From the NCBI GenBank assembly GCA_021463195.1, contig JAJTXZ010000009.1, positions 36,480 through 100,479 of the forward strand: a stretch of DNA of 64,000 nucleotides, given 5' to 3'. The notes under the pieces were generated by a model that was given only the letters and a program-made list of their open reading frames with translations, did not search any database and had not been told where the DNA came from. Numbering within the stretch: the first letter of the stretch is position 1; each line of letters starts with the position of its first letter. The DNA comes from Anaerolineae bacterium (GTDB lineage Bacteria; Chloroflexota; Anaerolineae; UBA4142; SHND01). The position numbers were made by a program, and so were the translations under genes. Positions 31,447-38,998 of this stretch are shown piece after piece.

Positions 31447-32061
31447 ATGGATATTTTTGAAACGATACACACGCGGCGTTCGATTCGACGATATTTGGAT
31501 AAACCAGTACCGCGCGAATTGATTGAAAAAATTTTGGATGCCGCGCGCTGGGCGCCGTCCGCGCACAATCGGCAGCCGTGGCGGTTTGCGGTTATCGAAC
31601 GTGTGGAAACGAAACACGCGCTCGCGGCGGCGATGGGCGAAAAATTGCGCGCGGATTTGGAACGCGACGGCGCCGCGCGTGAATTGATTGAGCAAGATAC
31701 AATGCGTTCGTATCAGCGCATCACCAGCGCGCCGGTCGTAATCATCGCGTGCATGACGACGCGCGATATGGATGTGTATCACGACACGCGGCGCAAAAAA
31801 GCCGAATTTGTGATGACCATCCAATCGGTGGCGATGGCGATCCAAAATCTTTTGCTTGCCGCGCACGCGTTGGGACTCGGCGCGTGTTGGATGTGCGCGC
31901 CGTTGTTTGTGGCGGACACTGTGCGCGAAGTTTTGAAATTGGATGCGGATTGGGAACCGCAAGCGCTGCTTACGTTGGGCTACGCGGCGGAGGCAAGAAC
32001 AAAAGAGCGAGTAGCGCTTGATTTACGAGTAAAATTTTTGGACGCGGATGAACGCGGATAA
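31447..32061 (+). CDS. Nitroreductase-family flavoprotein, probable dehydro-F420-0 reductase
   Basis: FMN-binding nitroreductase-fold protein of 204 residues: 'TRRSIRRYLDKPVPRELIEKILDAARWAPSAHN' start with the FMN-contacting Arg and Ser residues, 'QSVAMAIQNLLLAAHALGLGACWM' dimer helix. Between cofE and cofD the most likely role is the FMN-dependent reduction of dehydro-F420-0, the reaction of the C-terminal half of actinobacterial FbiB; this is inference from position and fold. The last residues 'FLDADERG' and the TAA stop are encoded by the decamer repeat at 32042, so the native C-terminus was altered when that element arrived. Confidence 0.8.
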   Translation: MDIFETIHTRRSIRRYLDKPVPRELIEKILDAARWAPSAHNRQPWRFAVIERVETKHALAAAMGEKLRADLERDGAARELIEQDTMRSYQRITSAPVVIIACMTTRDMDVYHDTRRKKAEFVMTIQSVAMAIQNLLLAAHALGLGACWMCAPLFVADTVREVLKLDADWEPQALLTLGYAAEARTKERVALDLRVKFLDADERG

Positions 32062-32550
32062 ACGCGGAAAAAGGAAATACAAACGGCACAAACATAAATT
32101 TATTATGGAACTCAAGCACAATCAGATTACGGGAAAAATCATTGACGCCTTTTTCCAAGTGTATAACAAAATGGGTTATGGCTTTCAAGAAAAGGTGTAT
32201 CAAAATTCAATGCAGATCGAGTTGCGAAAACGTGGAATTCAGTTCGTGTCACAGGCGGAGATTCAAGTATTTTATGAAGGCGAGGCGGTTGGCGAATATT
32301 TCGCCGATCTGTTGGTAGAAAACTGTGTCATTGTAGAGCTCAAGGCGACTCGCGAATTGGACGCGGACCACGAAGCGCAGTTGTTGAATTATTTGAAAGC
32401 GACGAAATACGAAGTAGGTTTGTTGATGAATTTTGGCAAACGCCCGCGTTTTGAACGCAAAGCATATGATAATGAAAACAAAGGTTCGCTCGAATGGCTC
32501 GCAGCCGATTCCAAATGAATTTTTCCGCGTTAATCCGCGTTAATCCGCGT
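32042..32550. mobile_element. Putative mobile element: GxxExxY gene between 30-bp inverted decamer arrays
   Basis: Left terminus 32042-32071: ACGCGGATGA ACGCGGATAA ACGCGGAAAA. Right terminus 32521-32550, read in reverse complement: ACGCGGATTA ACGCGGATTA ACGCGGAAAA, so the ends match at 28 of 30 positions and in the same unit order. Only one gene lies inside. The left terminus encodes the end of the nitroreductase-like protein. A gene-free relative lies at 25306-25440. No transposase is encoded. Confidence 0.7.
32105..32518 (+). CDS. GxxExxY protein, PD-(D/E)XK nuclease-like
   Basis: Small protein of 137 residues (PDDEXK_3 / GxxExxY family). The name motif is 'GFQEKVY' (Gly26, Glu29, Tyr32), and the putative nuclease core is Asp68 in 'EYFADLL' with Glu78-Leu-Lys80 in 'VIVELK', the D...ExK pattern. 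An in-frame ATG at 32048 would add 19 basic residues encoded by the decamer repeat, so I prefer 32105. Function of the family is unknown. Its placement between cofactor-synthesis genes, bounded by inverted repeats, marks it as a newcomer rather than part of the F420 pathway. Confidence 0.87.
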   Translation: MELKHNQITGKIIDAFFQVYNKMGYGFQEKVYQNSMQIELRKRGIQFVSQAEIQVFYEGEAVGEYFADLLVENCVIVELKATRELDADHEAQLLNYLKATKYEVGLLMNFGKRPRFERKAYDNENKGSLEWLAADSK

Positions 32551-32555
32551 CCAAT

Positions 32556-33482
32556 ATGAATCTTCTAGCGTTAGCGGGCGGCGTTGGCGGCGCGAAATTG
32601 GCGGATGGGTTGCAGCGCGTCGTCGGCGAAAATTTAACGGTTATTGTCAACACGGGCGATGATTTTCAGTTGCACGATCTGTACATCGCGCCCGATTTGG
32701 ATACGGTGATGTACACGCTCGCGGGCATTGCGAATCGCGCGAACGGTTGGGGCATCGAAGGCGATACGTACAATAATCTCGATATGCTTTCGCAATACGG
32801 CGGCGAAGATTGGTTTCGACTCGGCGACCGCGATTTGGCGACACATCTCTTGCGAACGCAAATGCTGCGCGGCGGCTACACACTGACGCAGGCGACGCAA
32901 CATTTGGCGCGCGCGTTGAATGTGCGCGCGAACATTTTGCCGATGTGCAACGAAGCTGTTGCGACGATTGTGAACACAAACGCGGGCGAACTCGCGTTCC
33001 AAGAATATTTTGTGCATCGGCGCTGGCAGCCCGTCGTGAAATCGTACCGCTTTCACGACATCGAAAAAGCGCGCGTCACGCCTGAAATTCAGAACGCAGT
33101 TCAAAATGCCGACGCGATTATTTTTTGCCCCTCCAATCCATTCGTCAGCATCGAACCGATTTTGAGCGTAAAAGGAATGCGTGAGTTGATTCAAAAAACG
33201 CGCGTGCCAAAAATCGCGGTCTCGCCAATTGTTGGCGGCGAAGCGCTCAAAGGTCCCGCCGCGAAAATGTTTCAAGAACTCGGCATGGAAGCGTCCGCGT
33301 TCCAAGTCGCAAAATTGTTGCGCGGCGTCGTTGACCGTTTTGTTCTCGACCGCATTGACGAAGCGCAAGCGCGCAGCATCAAAGACTTGGGAATGAGAGT
33401 ATGGGTGACGGATACGGTGATGCGCGATGAAGTTGGACGCGAACGCTTGGCGCGGGAGATTGTGGAGTGGGTGAATAGGTGA
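32556..33482 (+). CDS. cofD: CofD/FbiA, phospholactyl/phosphoenolpyruvyl transferase of F420 synthesis
   Basis: Transferase of 308 residues that moves the phosphoester group from the guanylylated donor to the deazaflavin Fo. Diagnostic segments: 'LLALAGGVGGAKLADGL', 'VNTGDDFQLHDLYIAPDLDTVMYTLAG', 'LGDRDLATHLLRTQMLRGG', 'PMCNEAVATIV' and 'IIFCPSNPFVSIEPIL'. Asp in 'NTGDD' binds metal in the family. Length is typical. Start ATG 32556 lies just after the decamer terminus. The gene continues the cofE - reductase - cofD - cofC order. The C-terminal 'EWVNR' and stop run into the heptamer spacer. Confidence 0.94.
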   Translation: MNLLALAGGVGGAKLADGLQRVVGENLTVIVNTGDDFQLHDLYIAPDLDTVMYTLAGIANRANGWGIEGDTYNNLDMLSQYGGEDWFRLGDRDLATHLLRTQMLRGGYTLTQATQHLARALNVRANILPMCNEAVATIVNTNAGELAFQEYFVHRRWQPVVKSYRFHDIEKARVTPEIQNAVQNADAIIFCPSNPFVSIEPILSVKGMRELIQKTRVPKIAVSPIVGGEALKGPAAKMFQELGMEASAFQVAKLLRGVVDRFVLDRIDEAQARSIKDLGMRVWVTDTVMRDEVGRERLAREIVEWVNR

Positions 33483-33578
33483 TTGGAGACTGGAGACTGG
33501 AGATTGGAAATTGGAAAGCGTAAATAAAAAATCATAAATCATCAATCATCAATCACCAATCACAAATCATCAATCAAA
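33478..33578. repeat. Heptamer spacer between cofD and cofC
   Basis: GATTGGA GACTGGA GACTGGA GATTGGA then, after a short gap, AAATCAT CAATCAT CAATCAC CAATCAC words up to the cofC start codon. The whole spacer is repeat. Confidence 0.8.
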
Positions 33579-33579
33579 C

Positions 33580-34167
33580 ATGGACTCTCTAGTCGCAATC
33601 GTTCCCGTGAAAACGTTCGCGGAATCCAAGACGCGGTTGGCGGGAGTTTTGAATGAAACCGAACGCGTCGCGTTGGCGCGCAAGTTGTTGGAGCGCACGC
33701 TGTTAAAGTTGACGCGCGCGCGCGGGCTTGCGCGCGTGGTGGTCATTTCGCGCGATGAAAAGGTTTTGAAAATCGCGCGCAAATTTGGCGCATGGAGTAT
33801 TTTGGAAACGAATACAAGTTTGAACGATGCGTTAGACCAAGCGCGTCGCGTTTGTATTGCGAATGGCGCGCGGGCGTTATTGATTCTGCCTACCGATTTG
33901 CCAAAACTGCGCGTGCGCGATGTTGAAAACATCATCGCGTTGGGCGAACCCGCGCCGCGCGTTGTGCTTGCGCCCGCGCAGCGTGACGGCGGCACGAACG
34001 CGCTGCTTTTGAATCCCGCGCACGATTTTGTTTTTCAATTTGGCGAAAATAGTTTTAGCGCGCACATGGGGCAGGTAACAGGCAGCAAGTATCAGGCGAA
34101 AATTTATGCTTCAGATACGGTTGTGTTTGATGTAGATGTTCCAGAAGATTTGGAAATCGCCAAATAG
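33580..34167 (+). CDS. cofC: CofC/FbiD guanylyltransferase of F420 synthesis
   Basis: Nucleotidyltransferase of 195 residues that activates 2-phospholactate or phosphoenolpyruvate with GTP for CofD. Typical start 'VAIVPVKTFAESKTRLAGVLN' (the KTRL nucleotide loop), then 'VVVISRDEKVL', 'LILPTDLPKLRVRDVENII' with the metal-binding Asp, and 'APAQRDGGTNALLLNP', which is diagnostic for CofC. Short for a stand-alone member but complete. The fourth part of the pathway, FbiC or CofG/CofH making Fo, is not in this window. The next gene is separated by a long heptamer array. Confidence 0.92.
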   Translation: MDSLVAIVPVKTFAESKTRLAGVLNETERVALARKLLERTLLKLTRARGLARVVVISRDEKVLKIARKFGAWSILETNTSLNDALDQARRVCIANGARALLILPTDLPKLRVRDVENIIALGEPAPRVVLAPAQRDGGTNALLLNPAHDFVFQFGENSFSAHMGQVTGSKYQAKIYASDTVVFDVDVPEDLEIAK

Positions 34168-34268
34168 AAATTAGAAATCGGAAGTTGGAAGTTGGAAATC
34201 GCAAATCGCAAATCGCAAATCACCCAATCTCTAATCTCTAATCTCTAGTCTCTAATCTCTAATCTCCA
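34163..34268. repeat. Long heptamer spacer before the LLM-class oxidoreductase
   Basis: Words GGAAGTT GGAAATC GCAAATC GCAAATC change to ATCTCTA ATCTCTA ATCTCTA GTCTCTA ATCTCTA ATCTCCA, ending at the AAAGGAGGAG ribosome binding site. The cofC stop codon lies at its left edge. Confidence 0.82.
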
Positions 34269-34282
34269 AAGGAGGAGCAGCA

Positions 34283-35278
34283 ATGTCCCGTGTAGCGCTT
34301 TATCTTCAAGACAAACATGAAATACGTCAAGGCATGGCATACGCGCAGTACGCCGAACAGCGCGGCTTTGAAGCGGTGTGGCAGGCGGAATCGCGGCTCG
34401 TGCGCGACGCGATTGTGCCGATGGCGGCGTTCGCGGCGGTCACGACAAAATTGAAAATCGGCAGCGGCGTCATCAACAACTGGACGCGCAACATCGGCTT
34501 GCTCGCCGCGACGTTTCTCACGCTCGACGATCTCGCGCCGAATCGAATCATTTGCGGCATCGGCGCGTGGTGGGACCCGCTCGCGAAAAATGTCGGCATT
34601 GAACGCCGCAAACCGCTGCTCGCGATGCGCGAAACGATTACCGTGATGAAAAAATTATTGAACATGGAACGTGTGACGTTTCACGGCGAATTTCATCATG
34701 TTGACGGCATCGAATTGGACGTGGTGCATGGACGCCGCGAACCGCGCAACGTGCCGATTTATATTGGCGCGACGGGCGACGCGATGATGGAAATGACGGG
34801 CGAAATCGCGGACGGTTGCGTGTTGAATTATTGCGTGCCGCCCGAATACAATTTGAAAGCGATGGATTTGCTCGAAAAAGGCGCGAAAAAAGCGGGGCGT
34901 TCGATTGACGCGATTGACCGTCCGCAGTTGATTGTCTGCTCTGTTGACCATGACCACAAAAAAGCGGTGCAAGCGGCAAAAGAATTGTTGACGCAATATC
35001 TCGCGCAGCAGCCGCACATTGCCAAAGCGAGCGGCACACCCGAAGAGACGGTGAAAAAAATCCAAAGCATTCTTGGCTGGCCCGCGACGCGCGAACAAAT
35101 TCACGAGGCGATGCAATTTGTGCCTGACGAATTGATCGAACGCATTTCCGCGAGCGGCACGCCCGACGAGGTTCGCAATAAAGTCGAAGAATATAATCGT
35201 AACGGCTGCACCTGTCCGATTTTGTATCCGATGGCGGACGATGTGAAACTGATGATTGATACGTTCGCACAGGTGTAA
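34283..35278 (+). CDS. LLM-class F420-dependent oxidoreductase
   Basis: Luciferase-like-monooxygenase-fold (TIM barrel) oxidoreductase of 331 residues, of the group using F420 (Mer/FGD-like). Seen: '[30 protein letters not shown]', '[15 protein letters not shown]', '[28 protein letters not shown]' and '[26 protein letters not shown]'. The run is close to methylenetetrahydromethanopterin-reductase-like proteins, but such names in this family are unreliable. Ribosome binding site AAAGGAGGAG lies eight bases before the ATG. Placed right after the F420 genes it is a good candidate user of the cofactor; its substrate is unknown. Confidence 0.9.
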   Translation: MSRVALYLQDKHEIRQGMAYAQYAEQRGFEAVWQAESRLVRDAIVPMAAFAAVTTKLKIGSGVINNWTRNIGLLAATFLTLDDLAPNRIICGIGAWWDPLAKNVGIERRKPLLAMRETITVMKKLLNMERVTFHGEFHHVDGIELDVVHGRREPRNVPIYIGATGDAMMEMTGEIADGCVLNYCVPPEYNLKAMDLLEKGAKKAGRSIDAIDRPQLIVCSVDHDHKKAVQAAKELLTQYLAQQPHIAKASGTPEETVKKIQSILGWPATREQIHEAMQFVPDELIERISASGTPDEVRNKVEEYNRNGCTCPILYPMADDVKLMIDTFAQV

Positions 35279-35319
35279 GGTAGCAGGTAGCAAGTTACTT
35301 GCTGCTTGCTACCTACTCT
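35278..35319. repeat. Inverted heptamer spacer
   Basis: AGGTAGCAGGTAGCAAGT is followed at once by ACTTGCTGCTTGCTACCTACT, a near-perfect inverted pair that fills the spacer. It can form a hairpin and may also end the upstream transcript. Confidence 0.75.
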
Positions 35320-35329
35320 TTTTTCTTTG

Positions 35330-36175
35330 ATGCTCAATCTTCAAACTATTCACAAACCGAAAACGCTCGATCACGCATTGCGACTCGCGCGCGAACCGGA
35401 CACCGCGTTGATGGCGGGCGGCACGAGTTTGCTGGCGGAAAAACGCCGCGAGGCGCGCGCGGTGATTGATTTGAGCGCGTTGGAATTGTCGTTTATTGAA
35501 ACGCGCGGTGATGCGGTAGTGATTGGCGCGACGACGACGTTGACGAGCATTGTTGATTCCGAATTGTTGCGCGGCATTGCCGATGGAATTGTTTCGCAAG
35601 CCGCGCGACAATCGCACGCGAACATTTTGCGGAATCAAGCGAGCGCGGCGGGAACAATTCTCGCCGCGCCGGATGGAATTTTTTCCGTCGCGCTCTCGGC
35701 GCTCGACGCGCGCCTCATCATCGCAACCTTAAGAGATTCGCGCGTTGAATTCGCGGACGTTTCTCTCGCGGATTTTTTCGCGGAACGCGCAACGCGTTTG
35801 CAAAATAGCATCGTCACCGCAATAACGCTGCCCGCGTCCGCGCGTCCGCGGCGCGCGCAAATTGAAACCGTCGCGCGCACGCCGCGCGACAAGGCCATTG
35901 TTTCGGTCTGCGCGGCGTTGGAAATCGAACGCGGCATTGCGCGCGCGGGCGCGCTGGCGTTGGGCGGCGTCGCCGAAACAGCATGGCGCGCGCGCGACGC
36001 GGAACGCGAAATTTTGAATCACGGTTTAACGGATGATGTGATTCAGCGCGCGGCGCTGGCGGCGGCGAGCGCCTTGAATCCGCGCGGCGATTTTCGCGGC
36101 AGCGCGGAATATCGCATCGCGATGGCGCGTGTGTTGACGGCGCGCGTATTGCGCAAGCTGTCGGGTGTCGCATGA
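35330..36175 (+). CDS. CoxM-like FAD-binding protein of the molybdenum hydroxylase family
   Basis: FAD-binding protein of 281 residues, family of CoxM/CutM and XdhB. 'ALMAGGTSLLAEKRRE' is the first FAD loop, and 'SHANILRNQASAAGTILAAPDG' the second, changed from the usual GGxxIRNxATxGGN. Several cofactor positions differ from the protein at 7077 ('HANILRNQASAAGT' against 'GGPQVRNVATLCGN'), so flavin binding may be altered. No catalytic or iron-sulfur partner follows. I preferred the ATG at 35330. It overlaps the next gene by four bases (ATGA), implying translational coupling. Confidence 0.82.
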   Translation: MLNLQTIHKPKTLDHALRLAREPDTALMAGGTSLLAEKRREARAVIDLSALELSFIETRGDAVVIGATTTLTSIVDSELLRGIADGIVSQAARQSHANILRNQASAAGTILAAPDGIFSVALSALDARLIIATLRDSRVEFADVSLADFFAERATRLQNSIVTAITLPASARPRRAQIETVARTPRDKAIVSVCAALEIERGIARAGALALGGVAETAWRARDAEREILNHGLTDDVIQRAALAAASALNPRGDFRGSAEYRIAMARVLTARVLRKLSGVA

Positions 36176-37161
36176 GCGGCGCGCTCCGTTTCGGCATTCT
36201 CGGCGCGGCGCGCATTGCGCCGCCAGCGTTGATTCAGCCCGCGCGGGTTGTGGCAGAAGCGCAAGTGGTTGCGGTCGCGACGCGAGATCCAAGCAAAGCG
36301 CGACGTTTTGCGCAAACGCATAATATTCCGCGCGTGATGGATTCATACGACGCGTTGGTAAATGATCCGGACATTGACGCCATTTACAATCCGCTGCCCA
36401 ATGCATTGCATTGCGAATGGACGCGCAAAGCGTTGCGCGCGGGAAAACATGTTTTGTGCGAAAAGCCGCTCGCGTCGAACGCGCGCGAGGCGCAAGAGAT
36501 GCAGCGCGTGGCAGAGGAAACGGGACGCGTGTTGATGGAAGCGTTTCATTATCGCTATCATCCGCTCGCGCGGCGCGTGGAAGAAATTATTGCCAGCGGA
36601 GAAATCGGCGCGGTGCGCGAACTCGAAGCCGCCTTTTTTATTCCGCTTTTTTTGCGTCCGCGCGATATTCGTTTTCAATACGAACTCGCGGGCGGCGCGG
36701 TGATGGACACGGGCTGTTATTGCGTCAGTCTTTTGCGTTGGCTTGCCAAAAGCGAACCGAAAATTATTTCCGCGCGCCCGCGCAAATCGTCGCCTGAGGT
36801 TGACCGCTTGATGTTTGCGGAGATGCTTTTTGAAAATGGCGTGCGCGCGAAAATGAGTTGCTCGCTCGCGGCATTTCCGCCAATGAAAATTTACGGGCGC
36901 GTTGTGGGCGCGGCGGGCGAATTGCGAATCACGAATCCGTTCGTGCCGCAGCGTTTCAACCGCATTCGCGTCGAAACCAACAGCGGGACGCGACGCGAAC
37001 AGGTGACGCGCGAACCGACGTATAATTTTCAACTGCGCGCGTTTATCGCGGCGACGCGCGGCGAAAATACAAATATCACGGACGGCAATGAAGGCGTCAA
37101 AAATATGCGCGCGATAGATGCCATTTACGAAAAAGCGGGCATGCAAATCAGGGGGACTTGA
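36172..37161 (+). CDS. Gfo/Idh/MocA-family oxidoreductase
   Basis: NAD(P)-dependent oxidoreductase of 329 residues. N-terminal Rossmann domain with 'FGILGAARIAPPALIQPAR', then 'YNPLPNALHCEWTRKALRAGKHVLCEKPL', where EKPL carries the catalytic Lys; 'EAFHYRYHPLARRVEEIIASGEIG' begins the C-terminal domain with its substrate-side His. Cytoplasmic. The sugar or cyclitol substrate cannot be told from sequence. It overlaps the CoxM-like gene by four bases, and the ASCH gene start overlaps its stop (TGATG), so all three are likely co-translated. Confidence 0.9.
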   Translation: MSGALRFGILGAARIAPPALIQPARVVAEAQVVAVATRDPSKARRFAQTHNIPRVMDSYDALVNDPDIDAIYNPLPNALHCEWTRKALRAGKHVLCEKPLASNAREAQEMQRVAEETGRVLMEAFHYRYHPLARRVEEIIASGEIGAVRELEAAFFIPLFLRPRDIRFQYELAGGAVMDTGCYCVSLLRWLAKSEPKIISARPRKSSPEVDRLMFAEMLFENGVRAKMSCSLAAFPPMKIYGRVVGAAGELRITNPFVPQRFNRIRVETNSGTRREQVTREPTYNFQLRAFIAATRGENTNITDGNEGVKNMRAIDAIYEKAGMQIRGT

Positions 37162-37622
37162 TGAGTGTCGAAGAATTTTGGCAGTCGTATCTCGACGCGT
37201 TAGACAACGCCGCGGCAAAACCAGCTGCTTTTAGCGCGTGGAGTTTTGGCGATACGCCCGCGATGGCGGACGAGTTGGGCAAACTCGTCGTGGATGGCGT
37301 GAAAACGGGCACCGCTTCGCTCGCGTGGGAATACAATTATGACGGCGAACCGTTCCCGCGCGCGGGTGAACATTCAATCGTGTTGGACGGCAATGGCGAC
37401 CCGCTGTGCATTATCGAAACGACGCGCGTATATATCGAACCGTACAATTTGGTGGATGCGGAACAGGCGTATGCGGAAGGCGAAGGCGACCGTTCGCTAG
37501 CGTACTGGCGCGACGCGCATTGGGATTATTTCACGCGCCGCTGCGAGGTGATTGGACGCGCGCCGAGCGAACACATGCCTGTTGTGTGCGAACGTTTTCA
37601 TGTGGTGCGTCGGAATGAATGA
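37161..37622 (+). CDS. ASCH-domain protein
   Basis: Cytoplasmic protein of 153 residues with an ASCH domain (PUA-like fold, proposed RNA or nucleotide binding; some members are amidohydrolases of N4-acetylcytidine). Motifs: 'FGDTPAMADELGKLVVDGVKTGTASLAWEYNYDGEPFPRAGEHSIVLDGNGDPL'-region begins near residue 29 with Gly/Lys/Thr positions usual in the family ('KTGTAS'), and 'YWRDAHWDYFTRRCE' closes the domain. ATG at 37161 uses the last base of the preceding stop. Some ASCH proteins link to nucleoside metabolism, which would suit this window, but that is an inference. Confidence 0.85.
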   Translation: MSVEEFWQSYLDALDNAAAKPAAFSAWSFGDTPAMADELGKLVVDGVKTGTASLAWEYNYDGEPFPRAGEHSIVLDGNGDPLCIIETTRVYIEPYNLVDAEQAYAEGEGDRSLAYWRDAHWDYFTRRCEVIGRAPSEHMPVVCERFHVVRRNE

Positions 37623-37654
37623 ACGCGCCGCTATTCGTTCGTATCAAATCCGAG

Positions 37655-37660
37655 TATAAT
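37655..37660 (+). promoter_or_regulatory. Candidate -10 box before the CoxG-like gene
   Basis: TATAAT at 37655-37660 in the 93-bp spacer. No good -35 is seen at the proper distance. A ribosome binding site GAGGAG lies at 37704-37709, before the ATG at 37716. Confidence 0.4.
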
Positions 37661-37715
37661 AGCCCGACACATTCCGCGTTTGTGATTCTTTGCCATTTTT
37701 TTTGAGGAGCTGCGC

Positions 37716-38318
37716 ATGCCAATCCAAGTCGGAGGCAAGGTCAAAATCAATGCCTCGCGCGACCAAGTATGGGAAATGCTTTTCGATGTCGAGACAATGA
37801 AAAACGTCATCGGGCGGATTCCCGGCATTACTTTGGAGCGTTTGGAACAGACCGATGCGGTGACGTACGAATTGACTGCCGTTGTGGGCGTTGCCGCGAT
37901 CAAGGGCAAATACGATGGCAAAATTTCAGTGTTGGAAAAAACGCCGCCGATATACGTCAAATTCAAAGGCGAAGGCAAGGGGGGGGGGAATTGGACCAGC
38001 GGAGACGTAGTTCTTGAGCTCAACGCGCTTGAACACGCGACCGAGCTGGTATACAACGGGCAGGGTAATTTAAACGGCCCGCTGGCGAGTTTAGGGCAAC
38101 GTTTAGTGGATACGATTGGCAAACAATTTATTGATCAAGGAGCTCAAGTGTTGGCGCAAGAAATCGAACAACGCGTAACGCCGGAAGCGGAAGCGCACGT
38201 CGAACCGCCGGCGCCGTACGGATGGGGCTTTCAGGCAGTCGTTTTTATTCTGGTTGTGGGCGCGGTTATTGCGACAGTGGTCATCTTGGCGCTGCAAACC
38301 AGTCCGCCTGCGCCGTGA
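37716..38318 (+). CDS. CoxG-like SRPBCC protein with C-terminal membrane anchor
   Basis: Protein of 200 residues: a START/SRPBCC lipid- or ligand-binding domain of the CoxG family (residues 1-150; 'VGGKVKINASRDQVWEMLFDVETMKNVIGRIPG' start) and a single C-terminal helix (about 172-194, 'VVFILVVGAVIATVVILAL'). CoxG recruits carbon-monoxide dehydrogenase to the membrane in Oligotropha and is found with other molybdenum hydroxylases; here it could tether one of the hydroxylases in this window. The coding sequence holds a run of ten G at 37979-37988 ('KGGG'), a site where slippage would shift the frame. Confidence 0.87.
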   Translation: MPIQVGGKVKINASRDQVWEMLFDVETMKNVIGRIPGITLERLEQTDAVTYELTAVVGVAAIKGKYDGKISVLEKTPPIYVKFKGEGKGGGNWTSGDVVLELNALEHATELVYNGQGNLNGPLASLGQRLVDTIGKQFIDQGAQVLAQEIEQRVTPEAEAHVEPPAPYGWGFQAVVFILVVGAVIATVVILALQTSPPAP

Positions 38319-38368
38319 CCGCGTAATGTACGCGGCGGCATTCGCCGCGCGCTTTACGCGCCCTCTTT

Positions 38369-38902
38369 ATGCTTTCGCTCGATACGTTTAAATTTTGCAT
38401 GCGCTGCGGGCATGCCATCGAATTGAAAAGCGAGTCCGGACGGTTGCGCCCCATCTGTCCGCGCTGTGGCTATATCCATTATTTCGCGCCCCAAGTCGCG
38501 GCGGTGGCGATTGTGACGCGCGCGGCGGATGAAAAATTTTTGCTCGTGCAGCGCGGCGAAAACCCGGGCAAAGGTTTGTGGGGACTGCCCGGCGGTTTTG
38601 TGGAAATGGGCGAAACCGTGTCCGACGCGTTGACGCGCGAGATTTTGGAAGAGACGGGTTACGAAATCGAGATTGGAGAATTGGTTGGCGTGTGGTCATT
38701 TTTCAACGACGCCAGAAAAATCGCGGGCGTCGCGCTGATTTATGAAACGCGTGTCGCGCGCGGCGAATTGCGCATTGCCAGCGATTCCACGAACGCGACA
38801 TGGGTGACGTATGAACGCGCGTTAGAGTTTCCACTCGCGTTTGAATCGCATCGCGAGGCGCTGCGCTGTTGGGCGGACGCAAACGTGAAAAAAATCGGAT
38901 GA
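38369..38902 (+). CDS. Nudix hydrolase with N-terminal zinc ribbon
   Basis: Hydrolase of 177 residues acting on a nucleoside-diphosphate-linked compound. Residues 8-34 form a zinc ribbon ('FCMRCGHAIEL...CPRCGY', two CxxC pairs), like that of NADH pyrophosphatase NudC. The Nudix box is 'GGFVEMGETVSDALTREILEETGY' in which the Glu residues of REILEE bind metal. The longer NudC N-terminal domain is absent, so NADH specificity is not certain. The gene ends in an intrinsic terminator that overlaps its last codons and the genes downstream point the other way. Confidence 0.9.
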   Translation: MLSLDTFKFCMRCGHAIELKSESGRLRPICPRCGYIHYFAPQVAAVAIVTRAADEKFLLVQRGENPGKGLWGLPGGFVEMGETVSDALTREILEETGYEIEIGELVGVWSFFNDARKIAGVALIYETRVARGELRIASDSTNATWVTYERALEFPLAFESHREALRCWADANVKKIG

Positions 38903-38921
38903 TGCATTCATCCGATTTTTT
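38890..38921. terminator. Intrinsic terminator between convergent genes
   Basis: Perfect 13-bp stem, AAAAATCGGATGA (38890-38902) with TCATCCGATTTTT (38908-38920), five-base loop, followed by another T. The A-rich left arm makes it work for both strands, suiting the convergent Nudix and LiaF-like genes. Confidence 0.9.
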
Positions 38922-38998
38922 GTTTCGCGCGCTTGGCGGCGTAACATTTCAATCTGCGACAAAGGCGTGATTTCGCGCGCGACAAAATAATTGGTGTG

